A stretch of 64,000 bases of DNA from Saccharothrix sp. (GTDB lineage: Bacteria > Actinomycetota > Actinomycetes > Mycobacteriales > Pseudonocardiaceae). The stretch covers positions 56,557 through 120,556 of the forward strand of contig NZ_JAPSLK010000019.1 of NCBI RefSeq assembly GCF_031180885.1, in the 5' to 3' direction. Shown here one piece after another: positions 26,298-35,125 of this stretch; positions within the stretch are counted from its first letter, which is position 1; each line of letters starts with the position of its first letter. A model generated the notes under the pieces. The model was not told where the DNA came from and did no database searches. It saw nothing but the letters and a program-made list of their open reading frames with translations. Made by a program: the position numbers and the translations under genes.

Positions 26298-27629
26298 GTG
26301 CAGAAGATCCTCGACGCGATCCTCGCCGACGAACTGGACGCGGTCGGATCGCTTGACGTACCGGAGACCTACCGCGGCGTTACCGTGCACGCCGACGAGG
26401 TCGACATGTTCCAGGGCCTGGCGACCAAGGACAAGGACCCGCGCAAGTCGCTCCACGTCGACGAGGTCCCGGTGCCCGAGCTGGGCCCGGGCGAGGCGCT
26501 GGTCGCCGTGATGGCGTCCGCCATCAACTACAACACGGTGTGGACCTCGATCTTCGAGCCGATGTCGACGTTCGGGTTCCTCAAGCGCTACGGCAAGAGC
26601 TCGCCCGAGGCCGCCAAGCACGACCTGCCCTACCACGTGGTCGGCTCCGACCTGGCGGGTGTCGTGCTGCGCACCGGTCCGGGCGTCAACGCGTGGAAGC
26701 CCGGCGACCGGGTCGTCGCGCACTGCCTGGACGTCCAGCTGGAGCACCCGGACGGCCACAGCGACACCATGCTCGACCCGGAGCAGCGGATCTGGGGCTT
26801 CGAGACCAACTTCGGCGGCCTCGCCGAGATCGCCCTGGTCAAGGCCAACCAGCTGATGCCGATGCCCGACCACCTGTCCTGGGAGGAGGCCGCCTCCCCC
26901 GGTCTGGTCAACTCCACCGCGTACCGGCAGCTGGTGTCGGTCAACGGCGCGAACATGAAGCAGGGCGACACGGTGCTGATCTGGGGCGCCTCCGGCGGCC
27001 TCGGCTCCTACGCCACCCAGTTCGCGCTCAACGGCGGCGCGACCCCGATCTGCGTGGTGTCCTCGCCGGAGAAGGCGGAGATCTGCCGCAAGATGGGCGC
27101 GGAGCTGATCATCGACCGGTCCGCCGAGGGCTTCAAGTTCTGGAAGGACGAGCACGAGCAGGACCCGAAGGAGTGGAAGCGCCTCGGCGCGAAGATCCGC
27201 GAGCTGACCGGCGGTGAGGACCCGGACATCGTGTTCGAGCACCCGGGCCGCGAGACGTTCGGCGCGTCGGTGTTCGTGGCCAAGAAGGGCGGCACGATCG
27301 TCACCTGCGCGTCCACCAGCGGGTACATGCACCAGTACGACAACCGCTACCTGTGGATGAACCTGAAGCGGATCATCGGCTCGCACTTCGCGAACTACCG
27401 CGAGGCGTGGGAGGCCAACCGCTTGATCGCCAAGGGGAAGATCCACCCGACACTGTCCAAGGTGTACTCGTTGGACCAGGTCGGCCAGGCGGCCCACGAC
27501 GTCCACCGCAACGCCCACCAGGGCAAGGTCGGCGTGCTGACGCTCGCACCCGAGGAGGGCCTGGGTGTGCGCAATCACGAGAAGCGCGCCCAGCACCTGG
27601 ACGCGATCAACCGTTTCCGGGGCGTCTAA
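26298..27629 (+). CDS. ccr: Crotonyl-CoA carboxylase/reductase
   Basis: A 443-residue MDR-superfamily enzyme making (2S)-ethylmalonyl-CoA from crotonyl-CoA, CO2 and NADPH. This is the key step of the ethylmalonyl-CoA pathway and a source of polyketide extender units. The carboxylase-specific residues are present: Asn in INYNTVW, the Phe168-Glu169 pair in WGFETNFGG, and the His in GSHFANYREAW. The NADPH site is WGASGGLGSYA. GTG 26298 is preceded by GGGAGG. A palindrome 70 bp upstream is shared with other genes of the pathway. The gene ends in a strong hairpin. Confidence 0.95.
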   Translation: MQKILDAILADELDAVGSLDVPETYRGVTVHADEVDMFQGLATKDKDPRKSLHVDEVPVPELGPGEALVAVMASAINYNTVWTSIFEPMSTFGFLKRYGKSSPEAAKHDLPYHVVGSDLAGVVLRTGPGVNAWKPGDRVVAHCLDVQLEHPDGHSDTMLDPEQRIWGFETNFGGLAEIALVKANQLMPMPDHLSWEEAASPGLVNSTAYRQLVSVNGANMKQGDTVLIWGASGGLGSYATQFALNGGATPICVVSSPEKAEICRKMGAELIIDRSAEGFKFWKDEHEQDPKEWKRLGAKIRELTGGEDPDIVFEHPGRETFGASVFVAKKGGTIVTCASTSGYMHQYDNRYLWMNLKRIIGSHFANYREAWEANRLIAKGKIHPTLSKVYSLDQVGQAAHDVHRNAHQGKVGVLTLAPEEGLGVRNHEKRAQHLDAINRFRGV

Positions 27630-27639
27630 AGGGAAGTGA

Positions 27640-27678
27640 CCGGCCGTGCGGGTGGCGGGGTGCCCCTCGCACGGCCGG
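27640..27678 (+). terminator. Terminator after ccr
   Basis: CCGGCCGTGCG and CGCACGGCCGG form a perfect 11-bp stem with a 17-nt loop, starting 10 bp after the ccr stop codon. Confidence 0.7.
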
Positions 27679-27697
27679 AACGGGTAGCGTGCACGTC

Positions 27698-28972
27698 ATG
27701 GGCCTCGCCGACGACCGTGACCTCGTCCCCCTGGGATCCGGCTTCGACATCGTCAAACGCGGCTACGACCGCGCGCAGGTCGAGGACCACCTGGAGCGCC
27801 TCGACGCGGACCTGCGGCTGCTCGCGGCCGACCGGGACGCGGCGGTGTCGCAGACCAACGACCTGTCCCGCCAGCTCGAAGCGGCCCGTTCGGAGATCGC
27901 CGAACTGCGCGGGCAGGTCGAACGCCTGTCCCTGCCACCCACCACGCTGGAAGGCCTGAGCGAGCGGTTGCAGCGGATGCTGCGCCTCGCGCAGGACGAG
28001 GCGAACGAGATCAAGGCGCGCGCCGAGGCCGAGGGCGGGCACATCCGGGCCAAGGCCGAGGCCGACGCGGCCGTGCTGCGGACCCGGTACGAGAAGCTGA
28101 TCGCCGAGCTGGACCAGCGGCGCACCGAGATGGAGGCCGAGCACCGGGGCGTGCTGGAGAAGGCGCGCGCCGAGGCCGAGCGGATCGTGGGCGAGGCGCG
28201 GGACGCGGCGGCGAAGCTGGACGAGGAGTCGCTCCAGCGGCGGACCACCGTCGAGGAGGACTTCGAGATCGCGATGGCGGCCCGTCGCGTGGAGTCGATG
28301 AAGCTGCTCGCCGAGCAGGAGGCGGCGTCGAAGGCCGAGGCGGACCGGCGGGTGCGCGAGGCCGCCGAGGAGGCCGCGCGGGTGCGTGCGCAGATCGCGC
28401 AGGAGCAGGCCGCGTCCAACGCGGAGGCCCAGCGCCTGGTCCGCGAGGCGACCGAGGAGGCGAACCGCCGCCGGCACGACTCGATCAGCGAGGCGACCGC
28501 GCGCGTGCAGGAGGCGACGGACGAGGCCAACCGCCGGGTGCGGGAGGCGACGGAGGAGTCCAACCGCCGGGTCACGCAGGCCACGCAGAAGGTCGAGGCC
28601 CTGCGCCAGCTCCGCAACCGGTTGTCGCAGCAGCTGCACTCGGTGCGGACGGCCCTGCACGAGGTCGTCCCCCTGCTGGACCCGCTGGAGGAGGAGAAGC
28701 CCCAGCCCCCGGCTGCCCAGGCCACTCCCGCAGCGCCGGCCACCCCCGCCGCCACACCCGTGCCGCCGGCCGCCACGCCGGAGGCTCCCCAGCCTGCCCA
28801 GGACGGCCAGCAGCCCCCCGCGGCCCAACCTCCGGCCGCTCAGCCGCCTGCCGTCCAGCAGTCCGCTCAGCAGCCCGACCAGCCGAAGCCCCCGCAGGCC
28901 GGCGGCCCGGACGGCCCGACCCAGAAGATCGCCCGCCCGAACCCACCCAAGGCCCGCTCCGGCAAGCGCTGA
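27698..28972 (+). CDS. DivIVA-like coiled-coil protein with Pro/Gln-rich tail
   Basis: A 424-residue cytoskeletal-type protein. The N-terminus carries the DivIVA signature (GFDIVKRGYDRAQVEDHLE). A long coiled coil of about 300 residues is very rich in Ala, Glu and Arg, with repeated EATEEANRR and REATEESNRR units. From about residue 330 an unstructured tail of Pro, Ala and Gln leads to a basic end (PPKARSGKR). It resembles the Wag31/Scy/FilP group that organises polar growth in actinomycetes, but not Wag31 itself. Its 3' end is 3 bp from the convergent hydrolase gene. Confidence 0.78.
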   Translation: MGLADDRDLVPLGSGFDIVKRGYDRAQVEDHLERLDADLRLLAADRDAAVSQTNDLSRQLEAARSEIAELRGQVERLSLPPTTLEGLSERLQRMLRLAQDEANEIKARAEAEGGHIRAKAEADAAVLRTRYEKLIAELDQRRTEMEAEHRGVLEKARAEAERIVGEARDAAAKLDEESLQRRTTVEEDFEIAMAARRVESMKLLAEQEAASKAEADRRVREAAEEAARVRAQIAQEQAASNAEAQRLVREATEEANRRRHDSISEATARVQEATDEANRRVREATEESNRRVTQATQKVEALRQLRNRLSQQLHSVRTALHEVVPLLDPLEEEKPQPPAAQATPAAPATPAATPVPPAATPEAPQPAQDGQQPPAAQPPAAQPPAVQQSAQQPDQPKPPQAGGPDGPTQKIARPNPPKARSGKR

Positions 28973-28975
28973 TCT

Positions 28976-29686
28976 TCAGAGCCCAACCCTCCCCCGCCAG
29001 TCGTCCACGGCCGCCGCAAACGCTTGCGGCACCTCGACCGGCGTCAAGTGCCCGGCCCCGGGCAGCTCCACGTACGAGGCCCGGGGCAGCACGTCGGCCA
29101 ACTCCCGGGCGGCGGTCGGCGGCGTCAGCGTGTCCTGGGCCCCCACCAGCACCAACGCCGGCACGTCCACCCCCGCGAGCACCTCCCGCGAGTCCGGCCG
29201 CGCCGCCATGGCCCGCTGCGCCCACGCCACGTCGGCCGGGTCCTGCGCCAGGATCAGCTCCCGCACGCGCTCGACCACCCCGTCCACCGGCGCGGCCCCG
29301 AGGAGCCCGCCCAGGACGACGTCCGGCACCCACTCCACGCCCTCCGCCAGCACCCGGTCCGCCATCACCAGCCGGTTGGCGCGAGCCTCGTCCCCGTCCG
29401 CCGTGAACCGCGTGTCCGCGAAGACCAGCCCGGCCACCCGCGACGGGTCGCGCCGAAGCAGCGCCATCGCGACGTAGCCGCCCATCGAGCACCCGCCGAG
29501 CACCACCCGATCGAGCCCGCGGGCGTCCAACTCCCTGAGCATGTCGTCCGCGAAGACCCCCAGATCGGGTTCCCGGTCGCGCCCGCGCAGGTCCGGTGTG
29601 ACCGGGTCGAGCACGTCGCGCACCCCGTCCCACATGCGGGAATCCAGCGGGAACGCGTGCAGCAGAAAAAGCGGCAAGTGATCCAT
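28976..29686 (-). CDS. Alpha/beta-fold hydrolase
   Basis: A 236-residue alpha/beta hydrolase with nucleophile Ser67 (GGCSMGGYVAM), acid in GAQDTLTPP and His in GAGHLTPVE. The oxyanion segment is LLHAFPLDSRMWD. It resembles 3-oxoadipate enol-lactonase and esterase relatives, but no aromatic catabolism genes adjoin, so the substrate is open. It is divergent from the acetyltransferase gene by 37 bp. Confidence 0.85.
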   Translation of the reverse strand: MDHLPLFLLHAFPLDSRMWDGVRDVLDPVTPDLRGRDREPDLGVFADDMLRELDARGLDRVVLGGCSMGGYVAMALLRRDPSRVAGLVFADTRFTADGDEARANRLVMADRVLAEGVEWVPDVVLGGLLGAAPVDGVVERVRELILAQDPADVAWAQRAMAARPDSREVLAGVDVPALVLVGAQDTLTPPTAARELADVLPRASYVELPGAGHLTPVEVPQAFAAAVDDWRGRVGL

Positions 29687-29723
29687 GCCCGAAATTGTCG
29701 GTCCCCCTCGCTACCTTCGTCCC

Positions 29724-30254
29724 ATGACCTCGAACCCGGAAGAGATCCGCACCGACCGCCTGGTCCTCAGGCGCGTCGGCCCGGGTGACCTGCGTGCCGC
29801 GATCGCCATCCTGTCCGACCCGGAGACGAACCGCCACAACCCAGCAGGGCCGCCGTCCGCCGCGGAGACGGCCGACCTGCTGGCGCAGTGGCAGGCGCAC
29901 TGGGCGCACGAGGGCATCGGGTACTGGGCGGTGGTGCTGCCGGAGACCGGGGAGGTCATCGGCTTCGGCGGGCTGCGCCACCACGAGCTGGACGGTGAGC
30001 GGACGCTCAACCTGTTCTACCGCTTCCGGCCCCGCCACTGGGGCCGGGGCTACGCGCCCGAGATGGCACGCGCGGCCGTCGAGTGGGCGCGGCGCGAGCG
30101 TCCGCACCGTCCGGTGGTGATCATCACCGACCCCGGTGACAAGCCCTCCCAGCGCGTCGCGGAGAAGCTGGGCTTCGCGCACGTGGGCGACGCCGTCACG
30201 GCCGAGGGGCCGGTGCTGGTCTACCGGCGTCAGGAGGTGGTGGTGATGGCCTGA
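29724..30254 (+). CDS. GNAT-family N-acetyltransferase (RimJ/RimL-like)
   Basis: A 176-residue acetyltransferase opening with the RimJ-type phrase IRTDRLVLRRVGPGD. The CoA-binding loop is RPRHWGRGYAPEM, and the C-terminus has SQRVAEKLGF. The acceptor is unknown. A TACCTT hexamer ends 6 nt before the ATG, which would give a leaderless transcript. The last 25 bp overlap the convergent hydrolase gene. Confidence 0.85.
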   Translation: MTSNPEEIRTDRLVLRRVGPGDLRAAIAILSDPETNRHNPAGPPSAAETADLLAQWQAHWAHEGIGYWAVVLPETGEVIGFGGLRHHELDGERTLNLFYRFRPRHWGRGYAPEMARAAVEWARRERPHRPVVIITDPGDKPSQRVAEKLGFAHVGDAVTAEGPVLVYRRQEVVVMA

Positions 30255-31015
30255 CGCTTCTCGCAGGGGCCGGACCAGGTGCGCGGCAGCGGTGTGGGCA
30301 CCTCGGGCAGGGCCGCGGACACGATCGCGTCGAGCACTTCGTCGGACTGCCCGACGAAGAGGTGCTTGGCGCCGGGGAAGTCGATCACGTCCGCGGTCGG
30401 GAGGTCCGCACCGAACCGCCGCCTGGCCTCGGTCGGGGGCAGGTGGGAGTCGTGCTCCGGTACCAGGCACACCACCCGCTTGTCCGCCCAGCGCACGAGA
30501 TGTTCCGGCGTGCTCCAACGCAGAGGAGGTGAGATCAGGATCGCCCCGACAACGCGCGGGTCACACCCGTGCATCAACGCGAGATCCGTGCCGAAGGACC
30601 ACCCGACCAGCCAGACGTCGGGCAGTCCCCGGTCGGCGACGAACGCCAGCGCGGCGGCGACATCCAGTCGCTCGCCCCTGGCGTTGTCGAAGCTGCCCTC
30701 ACTACGCCCAGCCGCACTGGCCGTCCCCCGTGTGTTGAACCGCAACACCGCCGCACCCGCCAACGCGGGCAACCGCCAAGCCGCCTTCCGCAACAGGTGG
30801 GAATCCATCATCCCGCCGTGCGTGGGCAACGGATGCAACATCACCAACGTCGCCACGGGCTCCCGCCCTTCCGGCAACGCCAACTCCCCAACCAGCCGCA
30901 ACCCGTCCTCGGTCACCAACGTGACCGCCTCCCGACGAGCCGGCAACAGGGTGTTCCCGGTGATCCGCACACCCTCACCCACAGCCAGAACCCCAATCAC
31001 CCGTTCGTGCGACAT
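30230..31015 (-). CDS. Alpha/beta hydrolase, dienelactone hydrolase-like
   Basis: A 261-residue cytoplasmic hydrolase. The nucleophile lies in VGWSFGTDLALM, the acid in LVPEHDSHLPPTE and the His in GAKHLFVG. The LHPLPTHGGMMDSHLLRKAA stretch near residue 70 is typical of a group of actinobacterial alpha/beta hydrolases with unknown substrates. ATG 31015 is used. A 20-residue lead before the core beta strands looks natural. Confidence 0.82.
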   Translation of the reverse strand: MSHERVIGVLAVGEGVRITGNTLLPARREAVTLVTEDGLRLVGELALPEGREPVATLVMLHPLPTHGGMMDSHLLRKAAWRLPALAGAAVLRFNTRGTASAAGRSEGSFDNARGERLDVAAALAFVADRGLPDVWLVGWSFGTDLALMHGCDPRVVGAILISPPLRWSTPEHLVRWADKRVVCLVPEHDSHLPPTEARRRFGADLPTADVIDFPGAKHLFVGQSDEVLDAIVSAALPEVPTPLPRTWSGPCEKRQAITTTS

Positions 31016-31184
31016 GCAGAATCCGAAACCAACCCCGACCTCAAACGTCCCGTAAACAAGGAGCGCGGGAAGACGGCACCCCCTCACCCGGCCCACCCCT
31101 TCGCCACCGACCCACCACACCAACACCGACCAGCTTCCCCGCCCCTCACCAACCCCGAGCGGTTCCACCCTCCACCCGGTTCGG

Positions 31185-31478
31185 TCACCAACGACGAGTG
31201 GTCGGCCCCCGCCTCCCCCGAGAGGCCCAACACCCCTGGTGCCAGTGCCTCCGGTCCTCGATCGACCCGTAGTCCCCCGCCGGCCAAGCCACGAGGTGCG
31301 GCGTCCCCGGCCGGATCTCGTGGTCGCACCCCGGACACCGGTAGGTCTTCGTGGTCGCCGCCCCGGACACGTCGCGAACCAGCCACTCCCCGTCCGCCCC
31401 GCTCTCCGCCCGCGGCCAAGCACCCCCACCGGGCGGACTCGGCTCGGCGGGACGCTGGGAACGGTTGCGACGCGGCAC
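31185..31478 (-). CDS. Small zinc-ribbon-like protein of unknown function
   Basis: A 97-residue protein. The N-terminus is basic (VPRRNRSQRP), then a variable linker leads to a compact metal-binding core: YRCPGCDHEIRPGTPH, followed by RRHWHQGCW. Two CxxC-spaced Cys and later His and Cys could bind one zinc. Short proteins of this form are widespread in actinomycetes, often mis-annotated as ATP/GTP-binding. GTG 31478 is the likely start. The 169-bp gap to the hydrolase gene upstream of 31185 holds nothing I recognise. Confidence 0.65.
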   Translation of the reverse strand: MPRRNRSQRPAEPSPPGGGAWPRAESGADGEWLVRDVSGAATTKTYRCPGCDHEIRPGTPHLVAWPAGDYGSIEDRRHWHQGCWASRGRRGPTTRRW

Positions 31479-31529
31479 GAGGTCCCAGGGTAATGAAGGT
31501 GGTGACCTTGATCCCTTACGGTCCACGGC

Positions 31530-31916
31530 GTGAACAAGTGGCAGCAGGGTGCCGTGAGCACCGTCCTACTCGCCGAGATGGCGGTCCTGGCGATCCCCGC
31601 CATCCGCGCCGGCGCGGGCGTCGGCGGCGGCGACGGCCTCGGCACCGGCCCGGGTCACGGCCTGGCCTCCCTGGGCAACCGGCCCGGCATGCTCTTGGCC
31701 GCCAGCACGATCCTCCTGGTCACCTCCGGCTCCGCCCTGGTCACCGCCTGGCTCCGTCCTCGGTCCCGCACCTGGCTCGCGACCTTCTCCGGCGCCCACG
31801 CCGCCGCAGCCGGCCTGGGCTGGGCCCACGGCCTGCCGATCCTGACCCTCCTCGCGAGCCTCGCCGCGGCCCTGGTGCCCGCGCTGGTGCTGCTACCCGC
31901 GAAGCAGCCACAATAG
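31530..31916 (+). CDS. Small hydrophobic membrane protein, unknown
   Basis: 128 residues with three or four hydrophobic segments (MLLAASTILLVTSGSALVTAW, ILTLLASLAAALVPALVLL) separated by Gly-rich loops. No family recognised. GTG start; the stop is 5 bp before the zinc-ribbon gene, so the two are probably co-transcribed. Confidence 0.65.
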   Translation: MNKWQQGAVSTVLLAEMAVLAIPAIRAGAGVGGGDGLGTGPGHGLASLGNRPGMLLAASTILLVTSGSALVTAWLRPRSRTWLATFSGAHAAAAGLGWAHGLPILTLLASLAAALVPALVLLPAKQPQ

Positions 31917-31920
31917 GCAC

Positions 31921-32130
31921 GTGCCGACCTACGAGTTCCGCTGCAAGGCGTGTGGAGCCACCTTCGACGTCAAGCGCCCCATGACCGAAGCCTCCACCCC
32001 CGCCCCGTGCCCCCAGGGCCACGACGACACCGTGAAACTCCTCTCCATGGCAGGCCTCTCCGGCAAAGCCACCCAGTCCGCCCCGCAAGCCGGCGGTGGA
32101 GGCTGCTGCGGCGGCGGCTGCTGCAGCTGA
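31921..32130 (+). CDS. FmdB-type zinc-ribbon protein
   Basis: 69 residues starting with the FmdB/CxxC signature PTYEFRCKACGATFDVKRPM, with the second zinc pair as CPQGH. It ends in a Gly/Cys tail (GGGGCCGGGCCS). Such proteins are common, and their role is still poorly defined (regulatory or metal-related). GTG start, closely following the upstream membrane-protein gene. Confidence 0.8.
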   Translation: MPTYEFRCKACGATFDVKRPMTEASTPAPCPQGHDDTVKLLSMAGLSGKATQSAPQAGGGGCCGGGCCS

Positions 32131-32590
32131 CCGCCAACCCTGCCAATCCTGCCAATTCGGGCAAATCGCCCAAACCGCCCGAACCACGCACTCGGCCTAA
32201 CCGGAACAAGTCGGAACATTCCGGGCAACCAACGCAAACCGCAGCCGCCCAGGCAAAGCCCGCCGGACACCGCAACCGTCCCCGCCCCAAGCAGGCCCAG
32301 CCCGATCTGGCCCAGCCCCGAGCCGGCCCGACCTGGCCGAGCCTTCCCGACCTGGTCCGGCCCAGCCGACCTGGCCCCAGCCGACCCAACGTGGTCCGCC
32401 CCAGCCGACCTGGCGCGGCTCTGCGACCTGGCGCGGTTGTGCGACCTGGCGCGGTTGTGCGACCTGGCGCGGTTGTGCGATCTGGCGCGGTTGTGCGACC
32501 TGGCGCGGTTGTGCGACTTGCGTGGATCTGCGGCCAAGGCGCGGACTTACAGCCCTTCCGGCGGGCGTGCTGGTGGCGTGCGCATGCGGG
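32131..32590. other. 460-bp gene-free, repeat-rich stretch
   Basis: No credible gene on either strand. The sequence is made of degenerate CCGACCTGG- and GCCCAGCC-type repeats (about 32250-32406) running into a clean 18-bp tandem array at 32407-32514. Open frames across it encode only repeat peptides. Confidence 0.7.
32407..32514. repeat. Six-copy 18-bp tandem repeat
   Basis: Unit GACCTGGCGCGGTTGTGC, six contiguous copies with 1-2 substitutions in the first and fifth, followed by a partial copy. As the unit length is a multiple of three, it keeps reading frames open without being coding. Confidence 0.9.
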
Positions 32591-33175
32591 TCAGCCCTTG
32601 GGTTCCTTGGACAGCAGCACTTCCGCGACCTTCTTGCCTTGGTCGCAGATCGCCCCGAACCGGGCCGAACCGTCGATCACGATGATCCCGATTCCCCCGC
32701 CCGCGTAGTCCATCACCAGCACGCACGACGGCTGCACCGACGTGTCCGTCGTCCGGTCGAAGTACGTCAGCTTCCGGCCGCCCACGTCGAACGAGCCGTT
32801 GCTGGTGTCCAGGGAGATCGGCCGACCACCGCGGAAGCGCAGGGTCACACCGACGTCCAGCTTGTCGACGGAGGTCTGCCACTTGCACGACTGGTCGAAC
32901 GACGGGTCGTAGTCGGTTTCCGTCGGCGGTGCGGACTTGTCCCGCACGTCGTACGGAAGATCGCGCCAAGTCAACAGCTTGCAGATGTCGCCGACGTTCC
33001 GGTCCGGCTTCGGTGTGCCCGACGCCGACGTCGAACCCGACGTCGGCGTCGGCGGAGCGGACGAGAAAGGTGGGTCGACGTCCAGCACGCCGGCCACCGG
33101 CGTGCCGTTCACCTTGTAGGCGCAACCGGATACGCCAAGTGCCGCCACCAAGAGCGAGAGAACCACACGCCGCAT
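32591..33175 (-). CDS. Lipoprotein, DUF3558-like
   Basis: A 194-residue secreted lipoprotein: signal peptide with lipobox LGVSGCAYK (Cys18), a Ser/Thr/Pro-rich linker (SSAPPTPTSGSTSASGTPK), then a domain opening with DICKLLTWRDLPY. The domain has two further Cys (SCKWQT, SCVLVM) and a final Cys (GAICDQG). This matches the DUF3558 family common in Pseudonocardiaceae and mycobacteria. Function unknown; it sits on the outer face of the membrane. Confidence 0.75.
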   Translation of the reverse strand: MRRVVLSLLVAALGVSGCAYKVNGTPVAGVLDVDPPFSSAPPTPTSGSTSASGTPKPDRNVGDICKLLTWRDLPYDVRDKSAPPTETDYDPSFDQSCKWQTSVDKLDVGVTLRFRGGRPISLDTSNGSFDVGGRKLTYFDRTTDTSVQPSCVLVMDYAGGGIGIIVIDGSARFGAICDQGKKVAEVLLSKEPKG

Positions 33176-33213
33176 GGTCACCACGATGCCAAACGCGCGC
33201 AACGGCCCGTGAC

Positions 33214-34989
33214 TCAGGTGTAGTCCCGGAACCCCTTGCCCGTCTTGCGACCCAGTCGACCGGCCGTCACCAGGTGCTCCAGCAGCGGCGCGGGGGCGAA
33301 GCCGGCCTCGCGGAACTCCAGGTACAGGGTGCGTTCGATCGCCAGCGACACGTCCAGGCCCACGACGTCCAGCAGTTCGAACGGGCCCATCGGCAGCGAG
33401 CAGCCGACCTTCATCGCCTTGTCGATGTCGTCGGCGTCCGCGTAGTGCGCCTCCAGCATCTTCACCGCGTCGTTGAGGTACGGGAACAGCAGTGCGTTGA
33501 CGATGAAGCCGGCCCGGTCGCCGCAGTGCACCGGAACCTTGCCCAGGTCCAGGCAGATCCGGCGGGCCGTGGCGACGACGTCGGCGGAGGTGGCGATTGT
33601 CTCCACGATCTCCACCAGCTTCATCACCTGCGCCGGGTTGAAGAAGTGCAGGCCCACCACGTCACCGGGTCGCGAGGTCGCCGCCGCGCACTCGATCACC
33701 GGGAGCGAGGACGTCGTGGTCGCGAGCACGGCGCCCGGCTTGCAGACCTCGTCCAGCGCCTGGAAGACGGCCTTCTTGATCTCCAACTCCTCCGCGACCG
33801 CTTCGACGACGAGGTCGCAGTCGGCGAGGTGCTCGAACTCGACAGCCGGGGTGATGCGGGCCAGCGTGGCGTCGCGGTCGGCCTCGGACAGCTTCCCGCG
33901 CGACACCGCCTTGTCCAGCGACTTGCGCACCTTGCCGACCGCGCCCTCGGCCTTGTCCTGCGACCGGGCGCGCAACACGACGTCGTAGCCGCGCTTGGCA
34001 AACACCTCGACGATGCCGGTGGCCATGGTGCCGGTGCCGATGACGCCGACCCGCTGGACCTCGCGCGTCGGCGCGTCCGAGGACGCGGCGGCCGGTGTGA
34101 GCGCGTCGGGCACGACGTTCGGCGAGTCGGGACCGTCGTAGGTGTAGAAGCCGCGCCCGCTCTTGCGGCCCAGCAGACCGGCGGTGATCATCTGCTTGAG
34201 CAGCGGCGCCGGGGCGTGCAGGCGGTTGCGGGACTGGTGGTACATCGTGTCGAGGATCTCGTACGCGGTGTCCAGGCCGATCAGGTCGAGCAGTGCCAGC
34301 GGACCCATCGGGTAGCCGCAGCCGTAGCGCATCGCCGCGTCGAGGTCTTCCCTTGTGGCGTAACGGGATTCGTACATGCGCACGGCGTGGTTCAGGTAGC
34401 CGAACAGCAGCGCGTTGGCGATGAACCCGGCGCGGTCGCCGATGACGACCGGGGACTTGCCCAGGCTCTCGGCGAACGCGACGGCGTCGGTGACCACGTC
34501 GGGCTCGGTGACGACCGTGCGCACCACCTCGACCAGCTTGAGCACCGGCGCCGGGTTGAAGAAGTGCATGCCGACGACCTTGCCGGGGCGTCCGGTGTGG
34601 ACGCCGATCTCGGTGATCGACAGCGACGACGTGTTGGACGCGAACACCACCTCGGGGCGGCAGATGCGGTCCAGGTCGGCGAACACCTGCGCCTTGAGGT
34701 CCATGCGCTCGGGGACGGCCTCGATGACGAGGTCGACGTCGGCGAGCGCGTCCAGGGACGTGGCGTAGCTGATGCGGCCGAGGAGTTCGGCGCGGGCGGC
34801 ATCGTCGAGCTTGCCCTTGGCGACCGCGCGGCTGGTGGAGTGGTCGAGGTGACCGCGGCCGCGGGTCAGGCCCTCCTCGTCGACGTCCACCGCGACGACA
34901 GTGAGGCCGGTCCGGGCGAGTACTTCGGCGATGCCGGCGCCCATCGTGCCGAGGCCGACGACTCCCACCTTGGTGAACTGGCGCGTCAC
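33214..34989 (-). CDS. Tandem-duplicated 3-hydroxybutyryl-CoA dehydrogenase
   Basis: A 591-residue protein made of two complete 3-hydroxyacyl-CoA dehydrogenase units, each about 285 residues. Rossmann motifs are VGVVGLGTMGAG (first copy) and VGVIGTGTMATG (second). Both halves keep the catalytic phrase MHFFNP or LHFFNP and the C-terminal GRKSGRGFY or GRKTGKGFR. It should reduce acetoacetyl-CoA to 3-hydroxybutyryl-CoA, linking the thiolase with Ccr. Such fusions are known in actinomycetes. GTG 34989 is preceded by GGGAGG. A GTTAC-type palindrome lies 25 bp upstream. Confidence 0.92.
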   Translation of the reverse strand: MTRQFTKVGVVGLGTMGAGIAEVLARTGLTVVAVDVDEEGLTRGRGHLDHSTSRAVAKGKLDDAARAELLGRISYATSLDALADVDLVIEAVPERMDLKAQVFADLDRICRPEVVFASNTSSLSITEIGVHTGRPGKVVGMHFFNPAPVLKLVEVVRTVVTEPDVVTDAVAFAESLGKSPVVIGDRAGFIANALLFGYLNHAVRMYESRYATREDLDAAMRYGCGYPMGPLALLDLIGLDTAYEILDTMYHQSRNRLHAPAPLLKQMITAGLLGRKSGRGFYTYDGPDSPNVVPDALTPAAASSDAPTREVQRVGVIGTGTMATGIVEVFAKRGYDVVLRARSQDKAEGAVGKVRKSLDKAVSRGKLSEADRDATLARITPAVEFEHLADCDLVVEAVAEELEIKKAVFQALDEVCKPGAVLATTTSSLPVIECAAATSRPGDVVGLHFFNPAQVMKLVEIVETIATSADVVATARRICLDLGKVPVHCGDRAGFIVNALLFPYLNDAVKMLEAHYADADDIDKAMKVGCSLPMGPFELLDVVGLDVSLAIERTLYLEFREAGFAPAPLLEHLVTAGRLGRKTGKGFRDYT

Positions 34990-35014
34990 TGCGATACCTC
35001 CCACTCTGCGGAGT

Positions 35015-35032
35015 GGCTACCGGACGGTAACT
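35015..35032. promoter_or_regulatory. Acyl-CoA regulon operator upstream of the fused dehydrogenase
   Basis: GGCTACC-GGAC-GGTAACT on the plus strand is a one-mismatch version of GTTACC-N4-GGTAAC, 25 bp from the start codon. Its distal half overlaps a possible -10 (TAGCCA on the coding strand). Confidence 0.55.
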
Positions 35033-35125
35033 TGCGCCCGACTATCCCACGGCGGTCACCCGTCGTTCGCGTGAGCTTCACCATCGGTATCGAGCAAGAA
35101 ACCGGTCAAGACCCGTCTCAACAGC

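Noticed and set aside
32131..32708. Plus-strand frame encoding RPGAVV repeats
   Set aside because: Open only because the 18-bp tandem unit is a multiple of three. There is no start context or domain, and it overlaps the lipoprotein gene end.
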